Positions 27,675 through 37,358 of a DNA stretch of 64,000 nt are shown here, piece after piece. A program made the position numbers and the translations under genes. The stretch's first letter is position 1, and every line of letters begins with the position of its first letter. The stretch is from Pararhizobium capsulatum DSM 1112. Lineage in GTDB: Bacteria > Pseudomonadota > Alphaproteobacteria > Rhizobiales > Rhizobiaceae. The notes under the pieces are model-generated. The model ran no database searches and was not told where the DNA came from. It worked only from the letters and a program-made list of their open reading frames with translations. The stretch spans positions 62,001 through 126,000 of the forward strand of contig NZ_JAUSVF010000003.1 of NCBI RefSeq assembly GCF_030814475.1, written 5' to 3'.

Positions 27675-28682
27675 CTATGCAGCTTGCCAAACCTGATTGA
27701 GGATTTTCGCCGCAAGCGCCGCTTTGTCCTGCGGCAGGAAACGACCGTAGTGCTGCTGAACGACATCCGGTGTGTCCTGGATGGCATTACTGGCTTGCTC
27801 GTACGACCCCGTCTGCTTAAGGATACGCGTTGCCAGAATATCCCGAAGATTATGCGGTCCGTGCGGCAGCAACCCCTTGATGGCGCCGCGCCCGGTATGG
27901 GGATTGTAGATCCCATAGCGTTGGATCACGGTTCGCCAAGCCTCATAGAATTTCGTCGAGTCGTACGCTGCGTCCAGACTGGTCGTCTTCACTGTCTTGA
28001 CGAACAGGGTGCCAGGATCCTTTGCCGGACCAAGCAGCACACCGCGATGGCGATCGATATAGGCCTCGAGGTATTTGTAGAGGTCGAGCAGGTCCGGTAG
28101 GATCAGCCGGAACGGCTTTTGCCCGAAGAAGGATGAGGCTGAGTTCTTGAAGGCGACCGACGGGATGAGGACCTCCCATCCGTTCTCTCGATCGCTCCAG
28201 CGCAGCTCGCCGCATTTCATGTCTTCAAGCCGTCGCTCTGATGTCGGAAAATGCCCGCGTGGGCACAAGCGAAGCTGTCGAAGGTTCTTCTGGCGAAGTC
28301 CCAGATGCAGGCCGAGGCGAAGCAGCAGAAACGAACGGACAGCCTCTGCGGCCGGTCGGGGATAACGGTTTTCGTCCGGCATGCGCTTCAGGATCTCGTC
28401 TGTTATCTTCCGATATTCCGCGAGCGGGCTATCGGCTTCTAGGATCACCATGATCGGCTCGAACGGGTCGCGATGCACACGCATGACCCGCTGGATTTCC
28501 TTCGTGCGATTGGCGGCATGCCGGTGGAATGCATCGCATGCGCCGTGCCAGTCGCGCGCCGCAAACTCTATCTCCTCCGGCGCGATCAGCCCTTCGATTG
28601 GCTGAACCTTCTTCAACAATTCTGGATGCTGGCGTATCCAGCCGACTTCGGCACGGGTCAGCGCCATTGCCACCATCAGCAT
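27675..28682 (-). pseudogene. catalytic part of a large tyrosine recombinase
   Basis: The C-terminal third of a tyrosine recombinase (335 residues in this frame). The catalytic pattern is visible: Arg in GLHLGLRQKNLRQLRL, HxxR in LPHGPHNLRDILATRILKQ, and a probable nucleophile Tyr in TPDVVQQHYGRFLPQDKAAL. Read across the frame boundary, the protein continues from the preceding piece: FYTKWEEDM in this frame follows directly from QWREQRRA in the other. I therefore see one gene broken by a one-base shift near 28706, not two genes. It is a pseudogene unless the shift is suppressed. Confidence 0.65.
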
Positions 28683-29430
28683 GTCTTCTTCCCACTTTGT
28701 ATAAAAGCACGCCGCTGCTCGCGCCATTGCAGGTACCAATCCCAGAAGCCGGGAAAGATCAGTAGGCCAAAGGTCAGTTGACTGAGAGGAACGCCGCGTC
28801 CTTTGACAACGCCGGCGGGCGAGGCGGCGAGCGCCCCGAACATCAGCCCGAGATGCTCGATCTTCTGCGATGCCGTTTCCTCGCCCCATACGCCGTTGCG
28901 TTGAAATCCGATCGCCGTCAGCGTCGATGTCTTGAAGCGGATCAGATCGGCCATCTCCATAGCCAGCCGCGGCGGCGCATCGACGACGCCTGACAGAAGA
29001 CTAGGATCTTCAAAGGTTTCCGTATTGTGGCTCGTGCTGTCTGGAATGATTTGCGATCGGGGTGACAGGGCTCCTCCGCCATATATGACGCCTGGAAACC
29101 GAATTGCATAACGCTGTTTGATCGCCGCCGCCTGGTAGCGGCGATAGTCGGTTGAGCCCGAGATGATCATGCGGCGCACCCATTCGATGATTTCCTCCCG
29201 CTTGGAGAATGGCAGGCTGCTGAAATCGTCCGGAAGATGCCAAGCGAGTCGTCGACGTTCCGCGGCACTGATGTCACCCATATCATGGCCGTAAAGGGAG
29301 CGGGATTGGTGCGGCAACTTCGCCTTGAAATAGCCTTGCACCAATTGATATCGCCGCTCGATGCGGGACAGGATCTCGAAGCTCTTCAGAGATCGGGGCA
29401 CGCGCTCGCCCTGAACCCATGACAGCAGAG
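28676..29430 (-). pseudogene. middle part of the same tyrosine recombinase, cut by IS110
   Basis: The frame opens at the edge of the IS element (TLLSWVQGERVPRSLKSFEI) and runs to an out-of-frame stop at 28676. The only start-like codon, a GTG at 29401, lacks a ribosome binding site and lies inside conserved-looking sequence. The 5' part of the gene is on the other side of the insertion element at 30731-31379. This part would form the N-terminal core-binding region of the recombinase. Confidence 0.65.
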
Positions 29431-29505
29431 TTTATGGAATGGCCCGCCCCTTTCCCCAGCGTCTGTTATGATGCTGGCGTGTGAAAGGAAGAAAGGAACG
29501 GGCCA

Positions 29506-30537
29506 ATGAACATAATGATCCTCGGAATTGATCTGGGCAAGAGCTCTTGCAGCGTAGTTGGTGTCGACGCAACCGGCGCGGTAGTCACTCGTCGGACGTT
29601 GCGTCGCCAGACACTGATTGATTACGTAGCGAAGCTCCCGGTTTGCGTGGTCGCAATGGAAGCATGCTGCGGTGCCCATCATCTGGGCCGCCTGTTTGCG
29701 AGACAAGGCCACGAGGTCCGGTTGATGTCGCCGGAGTACGTTCGCCCGTATATCAAAGCCCAGAAGAACGACGACCGGGATGCTGAGGGTATTGCCGAAG
29801 CTGCATCTCGACCAACCATGCGTTTTGTCGATCTTAAGAGCGAGGAGCAACTCGACATCCAGACGCTGCATCGCGTGCGTTCTCGCCTTGTGACCGAACG
29901 AACGACCCTCATCAATCAGCTTCGCGCGATCCTGCTGGAGCGTGGGGTAATCTTTCCGGTTGGGAGGCGAAAACTCGAGCTTGGCGTGGATGACATGCTT
30001 GCAGGGAGCAATGAGGTATTGTCGTCGCGACTGTGCCAGCTGGTTGGCGAGTTGCGTGCAGAATGGAACGAACTCGACACGAAGATCGCAGCCTTGAATA
30101 CCGAATTTATTCAGTTGGCTCGCGATGATGCCGCTATGCGCAGGCTGACATCTATCCCTGGAATCGGTGTGCTCAATGCAACGGCCCTGGTCGCTGCGGT
30201 GGGTGATGCGAGCAGCTTCACCAAAGCTCGGGATCTGGGTGCTTGGCTCGGATTGGTCCCCAGACAGTACAGTACCGGCGGTAAACCCCGACTGCTTGGG
30301 ATATCAAAACGGGGCAACACCTATTTACGCACTCTGCTCATTCATGGTGCTCGCGCGGCATTACCGTCGCTTTCAACGAGTGACACGCCTCTCGGGCGAT
30401 GGCTGAAGGCCATGATAGAGCGAGGCGTACACCGTAACGCTGTGATTGTAGCGCTGGCAAACAAGCTGGCAAGGATAGCGTGGGCCGCCTTGCGCAAAGA
30501 AACAGCTTTTGACCGCAGTTACCCGATAGCTGCGTAA
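29506..30537 (+). CDS. IS110 family transposase (DEDD recombinase)
   Basis: A 343-residue transposase. The N-terminal RuvC-like domain has ILGIDLGKSSCSVVGVDATG (first Asp), VVAMEACCGAHHLGR (Glu) and KNDDRDAEGIAEAA (Asp pair). The C-terminal transposase_20 domain has LTSIPGIGVLNATALVAAVG and GLVPRQYSTGGKPRLLGISK with the catalytic Ser region. AGGAACGGG precedes the ATG. The gene appears intact. Confidence 0.95.
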   Translation: MNIMILGIDLGKSSCSVVGVDATGAVVTRRTLRRQTLIDYVAKLPVCVVAMEACCGAHHLGRLFARQGHEVRLMSPEYVRPYIKAQKNDDRDAEGIAEAASRPTMRFVDLKSEEQLDIQTLHRVRSRLVTERTTLINQLRAILLERGVIFPVGRRKLELGVDDMLAGSNEVLSSRLCQLVGELRAEWNELDTKIAALNTEFIQLARDDAAMRRLTSIPGIGVLNATALVAAVGDASSFTKARDLGAWLGLVPRQYSTGGKPRLLGISKRGNTYLRTLLIHGARAALPSLSTSDTPLGRWLKAMIERGVHRNAVIVALANKLARIAWAALRKETAFDRSYPIAA

Positions 30538-30540
30538 TCG

Positions 30541-30730
30541 GATCGGCTACGCACTATGAAACGCGTAGCCCAACGAGGTTTGCAGGAAGGATCGTGAAGA
30601 TGGCCTGACAGTCGAACGGCGTTTGGAAAGCCCGGTTGAAAAAATGGCACTGGGTGCCGAAGTGTTTATTGGGGCTCTGAACGTGCGGATGTCCATCTTG
30701 GCCATGAGCTTACTCATGAGACCGTATACG
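30541..30730 (+). ncRNA. candidate bridge/seek RNA region in the IS right end
   Basis: IS1111-type elements are reported to encode a guide RNA in the non-coding end downstream of the transposase. This ~190-bp end folds locally: GGCTACGC/GCGTAGCC (30545-30552 and 30563-30570), GGCAC/GTGCC (30646-30658) and CATGAG/CTCATG (30703-30718). The structure is suggestive; transcription is not shown by sequence. Confidence 0.4.
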
Positions 30731-31379
30731 TTGACGCAGACTGATCAGCAAATCGTAGAATCCTCTTGCAAGCGGGGCGGGCCATACGTTTTTCATCGAA
30801 AGTCTCGCCCAGGCGAACGACGGCGCGGTAAAGTTGCCAATAGCTCTCGCCGAACCGGCGCATCTGATAAATGAGCGCATCCTGAAAGCTGGCCGGATCA
30901 TCGATCGTATCGAACAATGGCTCAGGAAAAGGATTGATCGGTCTCGGTTGTGGCCCTTTGGGCACTGACGGAGATGGAGCCGGTGTCTTGTCGGAGAAAT
31001 TTTGCCGCGGCCTGGAGCGCGTGGTGGTTTCCGACTTGCGTGGAACGGTAATGTGCGATTTTGCACGTGGTTTTTTGGACCGTATGTCCTCGGTGGCAGG
31101 TGCCGCTCCGAGCCAGCGGATAATCGCATCCAAACCTGGATGCAGCTGCTTCTTCAACTCTGCCGTCAATTCGCCTTCAATCCCGCATGCCTGGCCAATG
31201 GCCGTCCAGTCCATGCGACCATTCACGATCGGTGGTGGCTGGCGGTGGATGACAAGACCGATGAGATAGGGCCGAATGTTTTCCAGCACCCGCTTTGGGG
31301 CGATGGGCGCAATGCGCACCTCGCAGAAGTCCGAGATTTTTTGTTGAAAGTGATGAATTGAAAGATCGTGTTTTGCCAT
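30731..31379 (-). pseudogene. N-terminal part of the tyrosine recombinase, cut by IS110
   Basis: This begins MAKHDLSIHHFQQKISDFCE with AAGAG upstream and runs 216 codons to the IS edge; the frame then ends in IS sequence at 30714. It contains a VNGRMDWTAIGQACGIEGEL segment and a basic Pro-rich linker, followed by FGESYWQLYRAVVRLGETFD. Joined with 29430-27675 it would give a recombinase of about 800 residues, unusually large for this family. The start is intact; the protein is truncated. Confidence 0.65.
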
Positions 31380-31587
31380 GCTCTTATTCCGTGCTCTCGG
31401 CCCCAGTGCCGAGAGCGGGCGGGAATAGGAGCGGACATTTAACAAAAGGTTTTTCGGCGGCTGTGAGCAGTTCCGCGCAGGTGTTCAAGAGCAGTTAAAA
31501 CGAGACGAGAAATGGCGAAGACCAGCCCTACAAGCTATGGCATTTGTCATTCATTTGCATTATGATCCAGCGAAAGTGGAGATCGAT

Positions 31588-31896
31588 ATGGCTGCAAATG
31601 CACTAGTACAAACTCGTATTGATGCCGAGGTTCGGGATCGTGCCTCAGCAGTGCTGGGAAATATGGGGCTTACGGTATCGGACGCGGTCCGTATCTTACT
31701 CACCCGGACCGCCAACGAGGGCGCGCTGCCGCTGGAGCTTCTTTCAGGCAGCGAGGCTCATGACGCTTGGTTTCGCACCAAGGTACTTGAAGCGTTGAAC
31801 GATACTCGGCCGGACGTCTCGGATGATGAAGTTGAGGCACTTTTTGCTGAACGTCGAGCGGCGGCCCGTCTTAACGTGGATGCTCGCAAGTCGTGA
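31588..31896 (+). CDS. RelB/DinJ family antitoxin
   Basis: A 102-residue antitoxin. The N-terminal ribbon-helix-helix part is ALVQTRIDAEVRDRASAVLG followed by NMGLTVSDAVRILLTRTANE (residues 4-44), the DinJ signature. The C-terminal tail, which would wrap the toxin, is acidic. GTGGAG lies 8 bp before the ATG at 31588; the frame is open to 31537 but that part is unlike the family. The TGA overlaps the GTG of the toxin gene. Confidence 0.9.
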   Translation: MAANALVQTRIDAEVRDRASAVLGNMGLTVSDAVRILLTRTANEGALPLELLSGSEAHDAWFRTKVLEALNDTRPDVSDDEVEALFAERRAAARLNVDARKS

Positions 31897-32186
31897 AGCT
31901 TACCTGGTCCGCCTTCGCGTTATCGGATCGCGACGCTATCTTCACATATATAGAAGCAGAAAATCCGTCAGCCGCCATTCTGGTTGACGAACGGATCGTT
32001 GCTGCCGTCCGCCGCTTGATAGATTTCCCCGCGAGCGGTCGTGTTGGCAGAATTGCCGGCACGCGCGAACTGGTCATTAACGGCACGCCGTACGTCGCGG
32101 CCTATGCAATTACCGAAACAACGGTCCGTATTCTTCGCGTCCTACATGGCGCGCAGGAATGGCCAGACACCTTGCCAACGAGCTAG
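31893..32186 (+). CDS. RelE/ParE family toxin
   Basis: A 97-residue toxin starting with GTG inside the antitoxin stop (GTGA). It has the ParE/RelE fold features: LTWSAFALSDRDAIFTYIEA at the N-terminus, FPASGRVGRIAGTRELVING in the middle, and VRILRVLHGAQEWP at the end. RelE-type toxins cleave mRNA on the ribosome and ParE-type toxins poison gyrase; this sequence does not decide which. It sits next to the mobile-element region, where such modules are common. Confidence 0.9.
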   Translation: MKLTWSAFALSDRDAIFTYIEAENPSAAILVDERIVAAVRRLIDFPASGRVGRIAGTRELVINGTPYVAAYAITETTVRILRVLHGAQEWPDTLPTS

Positions 32187-32674
32187 ACTTTGTTCTCGGT
32201 GCTGAGAAACAACAAGTCGTTGGTTCGAATCAAATCAAGGCGTGAAAAGCTTCTTATCAGTTTCCGGAATTTGTCCGCCCACCGGCGCTGAAATCCCCGC
32301 GAAGGTGCAATAGGTGGCGTCGCCTGCCGATACGGGTGGCTGATGCGTTCCGGGGCGCCAGCGGACGCAACTTACCCCAGCATTGAAATGTACAGTTCTT
32401 AGCGGAGATCAGCACACAGAGGTCCATATCCCATCAAGGCGTGAAAATTAGGACTTGAACCCCGTCGCTTGGTTCTCAGCCGTTGAAAAACGGCGAGGTC
32501 TTTGACCGCGGTCAGTCTTCGGTAGCTAGGGAAGGTGACAGCCCGTTGCCGAACACAAATTTGCGGGGGAAGCGCTCTGATAGGCCCCAATGACCTTGTC
32601 ATCGCACAGCATCAGGGAAACTGACATGCAAACCCTACTCCAAACTGCCTGGTGTCGCCGAATTACTATTTCTA
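32187..32674. other. gap after the toxin gene, no gene seen
   Basis: About 490 bp with only one short minus-strand frame (32399-32602) that has no ribosome binding site or family resemblance. The stretch lacks hairpins with T runs. It may be the debris of a mobile element, given its position, but I found no inverted repeats to prove this. Confidence 0.45.
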
Positions 32675-33496
32675 TTAAACGGCCCTGACGATCATCTCGT
32701 TTAATAGCATGCCGGTGGGACTGGTGGGAAGTCCGAGGTCACGCACGCTGCTCATATGGTTGGCACCAATAATCGACCTCTTGGACACCGCCTGACCCTG
32801 CATCTCCAGCACCATCACAAAATCACTCGCCTGCTTGTGAAATGGAGGAGTTTCGTCCGCACCAACCGCGACTGTCACGCGACAGTCCCGGTCAAAGGTC
32901 TGTAACATCGGCGAAAAGGCCAAGACTTCCTCATCCGTGATGCCGATTTCGTCAGCCAAGAATGATTTCTGAAGCGGCTTGAGATCATAAAGGCCACCTA
33001 ACAAAAACGCCGCAGCGAAACCTGACCGCTCTTCCTGCCTGTTGAACAGGAAGGTTGCGAGGTGAGCTCCGGCCGAGTGTCCGCTAACGGTCAGACGTGA
33101 CGTATCGCCACCGTACGTGTGTATGGTGTCGACCACCCATCGCTTCGCGCGGCGCACCTGGTCAACCAAAACAGACATACGGACACTTGGCATCAGGGCG
33201 TAGTCGACGATGACAGCGATAGCCCCGGCATTCGTCACGGTGTTGGCAACGTAGGAATAGTCTCGTTTCGAGAACATTCTCCAGTAGCCCCCGTGAATAA
33301 ACATATGGACGGGCAGATTTTCCCGTGAGCCTTCCGGGAAGAATATGTCGATGGTCTCGGAGGGACCGTCCCCATATTGAACGTCCGCTGCCATAGGTAC
33401 CCTGTCGCGGGTTCGGGCGCTCGACGCGACAGTCTCCTCGACGATCGCGTCGAACTCGGCGACATGTGCTCGAATGCGGAACGGGTCATTTTCCAA
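32675..33496 (-). CDS. alpha/beta hydrolase, arylformamidase/esterase-like
   Basis: A 273-residue hydrolase. The oxyanion motif HGGYW is at about residues 68-72 (VHMFIHGGYWRMFSKRDYSY), the nucleophile is GHSAG (about 138-142), and a C-terminal His lies in GANHMSSV. HGGYW plus this size is typical of the kynurenine formamidase/carboxylesterase group. The start is a TTG preceded by GAGGAGCGG. Last gene of a four-gene minus-strand operon with three dehydrogenases. Substrate unknown. Confidence 0.82.
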   Translation of the reverse strand: MENDPFRIRAHVAEFDAIVEETVASSARTRDRVPMAADVQYGDGPSETIDIFFPEGSRENLPVHMFIHGGYWRMFSKRDYSYVANTVTNAGAIAVIVDYALMPSVRMSVLVDQVRRAKRWVVDTIHTYGGDTSRLTVSGHSAGAHLATFLFNRQEERSGFAAAFLLGGLYDLKPLQKSFLADEIGITDEEVLAFSPMLQTFDRDCRVTVAVGADETPPFHKQASDFVMVLEMQGQAVSKRSIIGANHMSSVRDLGLPTSPTGMLLNEMIVRAV

Positions 33497-33516
33497 AGTT
33501 TCCGCTCCTCGCGTTT

Positions 33517-35001
33517 TTAAAAGCTGGTAGCGATATATTTTGCTTCCATGAATTCGGCAATGCCGTGGTGCTGCCCGCCTTCGCGTCCGAGACCGCTCTG
33601 CTTGACGCCGCCGAAGGGTGCCGCGGGGTCCGAAACCAATCCTCTGTTTAGAGCGATCATCCCTGCTTCCAGGGCAGAGGCGACACGAAGTCCGCGACCC
33701 ACGTCACGCGTATAGACGTAGGCGGCTAGACCATATTCTGTATCGTTGGCGCGGCGGACAGCTTCTTCCTCGCTCTCGAAACGATAGAGGGGTGCGACCG
33801 GACCAAAAATTTCCTCGTGTGCCATCTCGGAAGTGGTTGGAACATCGACAAGAACAGTTGGCGGGTAGAAGAAACCGGGACCTTCGGGTGGTTCCCCGCC
33901 GCACAGAACGCGCGCACCTTTCGTTTTCGAATCCTCGACCAGGCGGCCGATCTTTTCGACGGCTTTGCGTGTGATCATCGGCCCGCATTCGGTTATCCCT
34001 TCGATGCCCGCGCCGACCTTCATGGCGGCCATGCGTTTCGACAAGCCATCGGCAAAAGCGTCGTATATTCCGGACTGGACATAGAATCGGTTGGCGGCGG
34101 TGCAGGCTTCCCCGGCATTGCGCATTTTCGCAATCATCGCCCCTTCCAGCGAGGCTTCCAGGTCCGCATCGTCAAACACGAGAAATGGCGCATTCCCGCC
34201 GAGTTCCATGGAACAGGAGATCACGTGCCTTGCCGCTTCAGAAAGCAGATGGCGACCCACACCCGTCGAGCCCGTGAACGAAAGCTTTTTGACACGTGGG
34301 TCCGCCAATATCTCGGCGGTAACAAGACCTGGTGTGCTGGTCGTGATCACATTGACGACGCCCGGAGGAACCCCCGCTTCTTCATAGATCGCCGCAAGCG
34401 CATAGGCTGTCAGCGGCGTTTCACTGGCAGGCTTGAGGATGACAGTGCATCCGGCGGCGAGGGCAGGAGCAATTTTCCGGGTTGCCATAGCTGCAGGAAA
34501 ATTCCAGGGGGTTATAAGCAGGCAAATGCCGATCGGCTGGTAGTCCACGATAATGCGGTTTGTCCCGGCGGGTGCGATCCCGAATTCCCCGGTAATGCGA
34601 ACGGCTTCTTCCGCGTTCCATCGGAAGAATTCGGCAGCATAAGCGACCTCGCCACGTGCGTCGCGCAGGGCCTTGCCGTTTTCCATCGAAATCAAGGTCG
34701 CGAGCATCTCCGAGCGTTCGACCATAAGTTCGAAACAACGGCGCAGGATTTCGGAACGCTTGCGGGGAGGGGTCGCGCGCCACGAAGGTCCTGCGCCTGC
34801 CGCAGCGTCAACGCAGAGCCGCGCATCTTCGACCGTCGCGTCGGGGACTGCGGCGAGGCGTTCGCCAGTAGACGGATCGATAACATCGATTTCGAGGCCG
34901 TTGCCCGATGGCTGCCAGGCTCCGTTGATATACAGGCCGCGTGAAGCGGCAGAGATATCTGGCATGTGATGGGTCTGGGGTGTTTTCTGTGCGATGGTCA
35001 T
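33517..35001 (-). CDS. NAD(P)-dependent aldehyde dehydrogenase (succinate-semialdehyde dehydrogenase-like)
   Basis: A 494-residue ALDH. It has [20 protein letters not shown] (cofactor site, about 165), [12 protein letters not shown] (about 240), the catalytic Glu in [18 protein letters not shown] and the catalytic Cys in [15 protein letters not shown] (about 300). Sequence style is closest to the SSADH subfamily, but the true aldehyde is not determined. GAGGAACGAC precedes the ATG. It follows the Fe-type alcohol dehydrogenase by 15 bp, suggesting alcohol to aldehyde to acid steps. Confidence 0.9.
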   Translation of the reverse strand: MTIAQKTPQTHHMPDISAASRGLYINGAWQPSGNGLEIDVIDPSTGERLAAVPDATVEDARLCVDAAAGAGPSWRATPPRKRSEILRRCFELMVERSEMLATLISMENGKALRDARGEVAYAAEFFRWNAEEAVRITGEFGIAPAGTNRIIVDYQPIGICLLITPWNFPAAMATRKIAPALAAGCTVILKPASETPLTAYALAAIYEEAGVPPGVVNVITTSTPGLVTAEILADPRVKKLSFTGSTGVGRHLLSEAARHVISCSMELGGNAPFLVFDDADLEASLEGAMIAKMRNAGEACTAANRFYVQSGIYDAFADGLSKRMAAMKVGAGIEGITECGPMITRKAVEKIGRLVEDSKTKGARVLCGGEPPEGPGFFYPPTVLVDVPTTSEMAHEEIFGPVAPLYRFESEEEAVRRANDTEYGLAAYVYTRDVGRGLRVASALEAGMIALNRGLVSDPAAPFGGVKQSGLGREGGQHHGIAEFMEAKYIATSF

Positions 35002-35016
35002 GTCGTTCCTCGATAA

Positions 35017-36240
35017 TCAAATGGCGGAGGCGGCGAGATCGCCGTCATAGGCAGCACGAACAAGACGTTTCATCGCGTCAAGATCGAAAGGGCGGGGATT
35101 GTTCTTTATCAGCCTGTCGATGCCGAAGGCCTGCTCTGCGGTCCAATCGATCTTGTCGACCGGAAGACCCAGGTCAGCCAGTGTCCGGGTGATCCCAATC
35201 GCTGCGAATAGCCTACGTATCTCTTCGATCGCCGCTTTTGCCTGATCTTCAACGCTTCCGGAGGTATCAAGACCAAGAGCATTTCCGACCTCAGCCATTT
35301 CGACAGCAGAGACGGACCGGTTATAGTTCATCACATATGGCATCATGGTTGCCACGCCCAGGCCATGCGCCGTGTGCGTGAGGGCTCCCGCTGGGTATTG
35401 AATGGCGTGCGCTGCGGCCGTGCCGGCCGTGCCAAATGCACAGCCTGCAGCCAATGCCCCCATCATGACGTCGGCTCTGGCGTCCTCATCTGTCCCGTCC
35501 TTGCAAGCTTTCTCAAGGCTTCGCCCAAGAAGTTTGATCGCGAGAAGCGCAAAGTGGTCGGTGAGAGCACTTTTGCCGATGAATACATGTTTTTGTGCTA
35601 GCTCGTGGCCGTTGCCACGTCGCGCTGCGGTATACGCTTCGATCGCATGGGTAAGAGCGTCCGCGCCGGCGATGGCAGTCAACCGTCGCGGGCAGGTCAT
35701 GGTGAGTTCCGGGTCGCAAATCGCTGACGTCGCTATCAGGTACGGGCTCGAAATACCGACCTTCAGTGTCCGCTCGGAATCGGAAATCACGGCAACGGGC
35801 GTCACTTCGGATCCAGTTCCAGCCGTGGTAGGAACGGCAATGATGGGAAGGATTGGCCCTGGAACTTTAAATTCGCCGTAGTAGTCCTGAAGGCGTCCGC
35901 CATGGCTTAGCAACAATGCCGCGCATTTCGCCATGTCCAAACAGCTCCCCCCGCCAATCCCAATCACCATATCGGGACTAAATGCTCTCGCCTGGTCGAC
36001 GCAAACGGCCACCGTGTCTTGGGGTACGTCTGGCTCCACTGCATCGTAGACCACGACTTCGACAGATGCCGACTTCAACCCTGCAACCATCTCGGCGAAG
36101 ATGGCCGTTGACGCAAACCGCTCGTCGGTACAGATGAGAGCCCTTTTCCCGAGCTTTGCAGCAACGGCCGGCAACGCGCCCCTTTGGCCCTTTCCGAACA
36201 GAATTTCGTGTGGAAGCCGGATGGCGGCGAAAAGTGTCAT
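35017..36240 (-). CDS. iron-containing alcohol dehydrogenase
   Basis: A 407-residue group III alcohol dehydrogenase. It has GIGGGSCLDMAKCAALLLSH (NAD-binding, about residues 95-114), PTTAGTGSEVTPVAVI, and metal ligands in LTAIAGADALTHAIEAYTAA and AAHAIQYPAGALTHTAHGLG. The start overlaps the preceding gene stop (ATGA). Oxidises an unknown alcohol or reduces an aldehyde or keto-acid; maleylacetate reductase-like enzymes are related. Confidence 0.9.
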   Translation of the reverse strand: MTLFAAIRLPHEILFGKGQRGALPAVAAKLGKRALICTDERFASTAIFAEMVAGLKSASVEVVVYDAVEPDVPQDTVAVCVDQARAFSPDMVIGIGGGSCLDMAKCAALLLSHGGRLQDYYGEFKVPGPILPIIAVPTTAGTGSEVTPVAVISDSERTLKVGISSPYLIATSAICDPELTMTCPRRLTAIAGADALTHAIEAYTAARRGNGHELAQKHVFIGKSALTDHFALLAIKLLGRSLEKACKDGTDEDARADVMMGALAAGCAFGTAGTAAAHAIQYPAGALTHTAHGLGVATMMPYVMNYNRSVSAVEMAEVGNALGLDTSGSVEDQAKAAIEEIRRLFAAIGITRTLADLGLPVDKIDWTAEQAFGIDRLIKNNPRPFDLDAMKRLVRAAYDGDLAASAI

Positions 36241-37271
36241 CTTGCATGTCCTTTGGAGAGCGCATCGCTAGAATAAGAGAGGTCGATCAGTTCCTGCCAG
36301 AGGCGGGGCGCGATCTCGAAGCCGTTAAGTAGAACGTCTCGACGCCTTGCCGCGGAACGATCGCCGGGCACCGTGACCGGAACAGTTGGATCTGCGGGTA
36401 TCGAGGCGCGGACGAGGTCGAGAAAGGACGACAATCGAAGCAGCAGGTCCGGTTGGCTACCGATGTCGATCGCAATGAAGACATCCCCCTTGTTGCAGAT
36501 GGCGGCTGCATCAAGGGTTCCGCGGACGTCAGGTGACAGCGCCGACCCCGCCAATGCGGCGACCATCAGCTCCAGCGCCATTCCCAGAGCGTAGCCCTTG
36601 GCGTCGCCAAATGGCGCAATCGCGCCCTTCTTAGCCTGCCGTGCGTCGGTTGTAGGCTGGCCGAATTCATCTCGCGCCCAACCCAAGGGGATCGACATCC
36701 CGTTGGCGGCGTGATGGTGGATTTTTCCCATGGAGACGATGCCTGTCGCAAGATCGACCACCATCGGCCGACCTGCCGTTGGAACAGCGATCGCCAGGGG
36801 ATTGGTTCCGAGAACGGCGCGGGTACCGCCGTGGGGATGAACAAGCGCTTCGCTAGAGGAAAGAGCCAGGCCGATTTGGCCATGTGCAGCGATACTTTCA
36901 ACGTAATGCGCCAGCATTCCCAAATGGTTCGAATTTCGAATGCCGCACACCGCGATCCCCGAGCTTCGAGCTTTATTGGTCAACTGTCGCAGGGCAGAGG
37001 TGGCCACCACCGGACCAAGTCCCTTAAGTCCATCAACCTCTAGGAATGATGGCGAGCGCCAACTTGCGTATCCTTCTGTTCGAGGATCGATAAGGCCGCG
37101 TTCGATGCGCGTCAGGATTCGAGGCAGCCGTTGGAGCCCATGGGAGGGATGGCCCTTCAACTCCGCCTCTACAAGGGTTTCAGCTTGTATTTCAGCTTTC
37201 GCAGAGGGCGTGCGACGTTCTTCCAAAAGCTTGGTCGCCAACCCCATCGCTTCGACGTGTGATACCCTCAT
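36237..37271 (-). CDS. Ldh family (malate/L-lactate/sulfolactate dehydrogenase-type) oxidoreductase
   Basis: A 344-residue NAD(P)-dependent 2-hydroxyacid or imine oxidoreductase of the YlbC/YbiC/ComC fold. It has AELKGHPSHGLQRLPRILTR (residues 51-70), the catalytic His region IRNSNHLGMLAHYVE, and VLGTNPLAIAVPTAGRPMVV. First gene of the dehydrogenase operon, divergent from the GntR gene across an 87-bp gap carrying a palindrome. Substrate may be a hydroxyacid, a sulfolactate or a cyclic imine; sequence does not discriminate. Confidence 0.88.
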   Translation of the reverse strand: MRVSHVEAMGLATKLLEERRTPSAKAEIQAETLVEAELKGHPSHGLQRLPRILTRIERGLIDPRTEGYASWRSPSFLEVDGLKGLGPVVATSALRQLTNKARSSGIAVCGIRNSNHLGMLAHYVESIAAHGQIGLALSSSEALVHPHGGTRAVLGTNPLAIAVPTAGRPMVVDLATGIVSMGKIHHHAANGMSIPLGWARDEFGQPTTDARQAKKGAIAPFGDAKGYALGMALELMVAALAGSALSPDVRGTLDAAAICNKGDVFIAIDIGSQPDLLLRLSSFLDLVRASIPADPTVPVTVPGDRSAARRRDVLLNGFEIAPRLWQELIDLSYSSDALSKGHAR

Positions 37272-37288
37272 AAACGCTCCGATATAAA

Positions 37289-37300
37289 ATCCTATAGGAT
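37289..37300. promoter_or_regulatory. palindromic operator candidate for the GntR regulator
   Basis: ATCCTATAGGAT is a perfect 12-bp palindrome in the divergent promoter region between the Ldh-family gene and gntR, 18 bp from the start of the former. This is a typical FadR/GntR-type position and length. I did not see a second exact copy in the window. Confidence 0.6.
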
Positions 37301-37358
37301 ATGGGATTGCATATACGGCACCATCGTGCTAGCTGTTGGTCATGTCAAGAGGCAAGAT

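Larger units (their letters stand above)
29431..30730 (+). mobile_element. IS110 family (IS1111-like) insertion sequence, ~1.3 kb
   Basis: The element contains one DEDD transposase gene, a short left end (about 75 bp) and a longer right end (about 190 bp). Boundaries were inferred by rejoining the disrupted recombinase frame: the minus strand reads GCG TCA AC before the element and T CTG CTG TCA after it, giving an unbroken Ser-Ala-Ser-Thr-Leu-Leu-Ser. No target duplication is evident. The ends could be off by a few bases. Confidence 0.8.

Noticed and set aside
32215..32235. GGTTCGAATC resembling a tRNA T-arm
   Set aside because: No acceptor stem, D-arm or anticodon arm can be built around it.
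32399..32602. 67-codon minus-strand frame in the gap after the toxin gene
   Set aside because: No start context and no resemblance to a known family.
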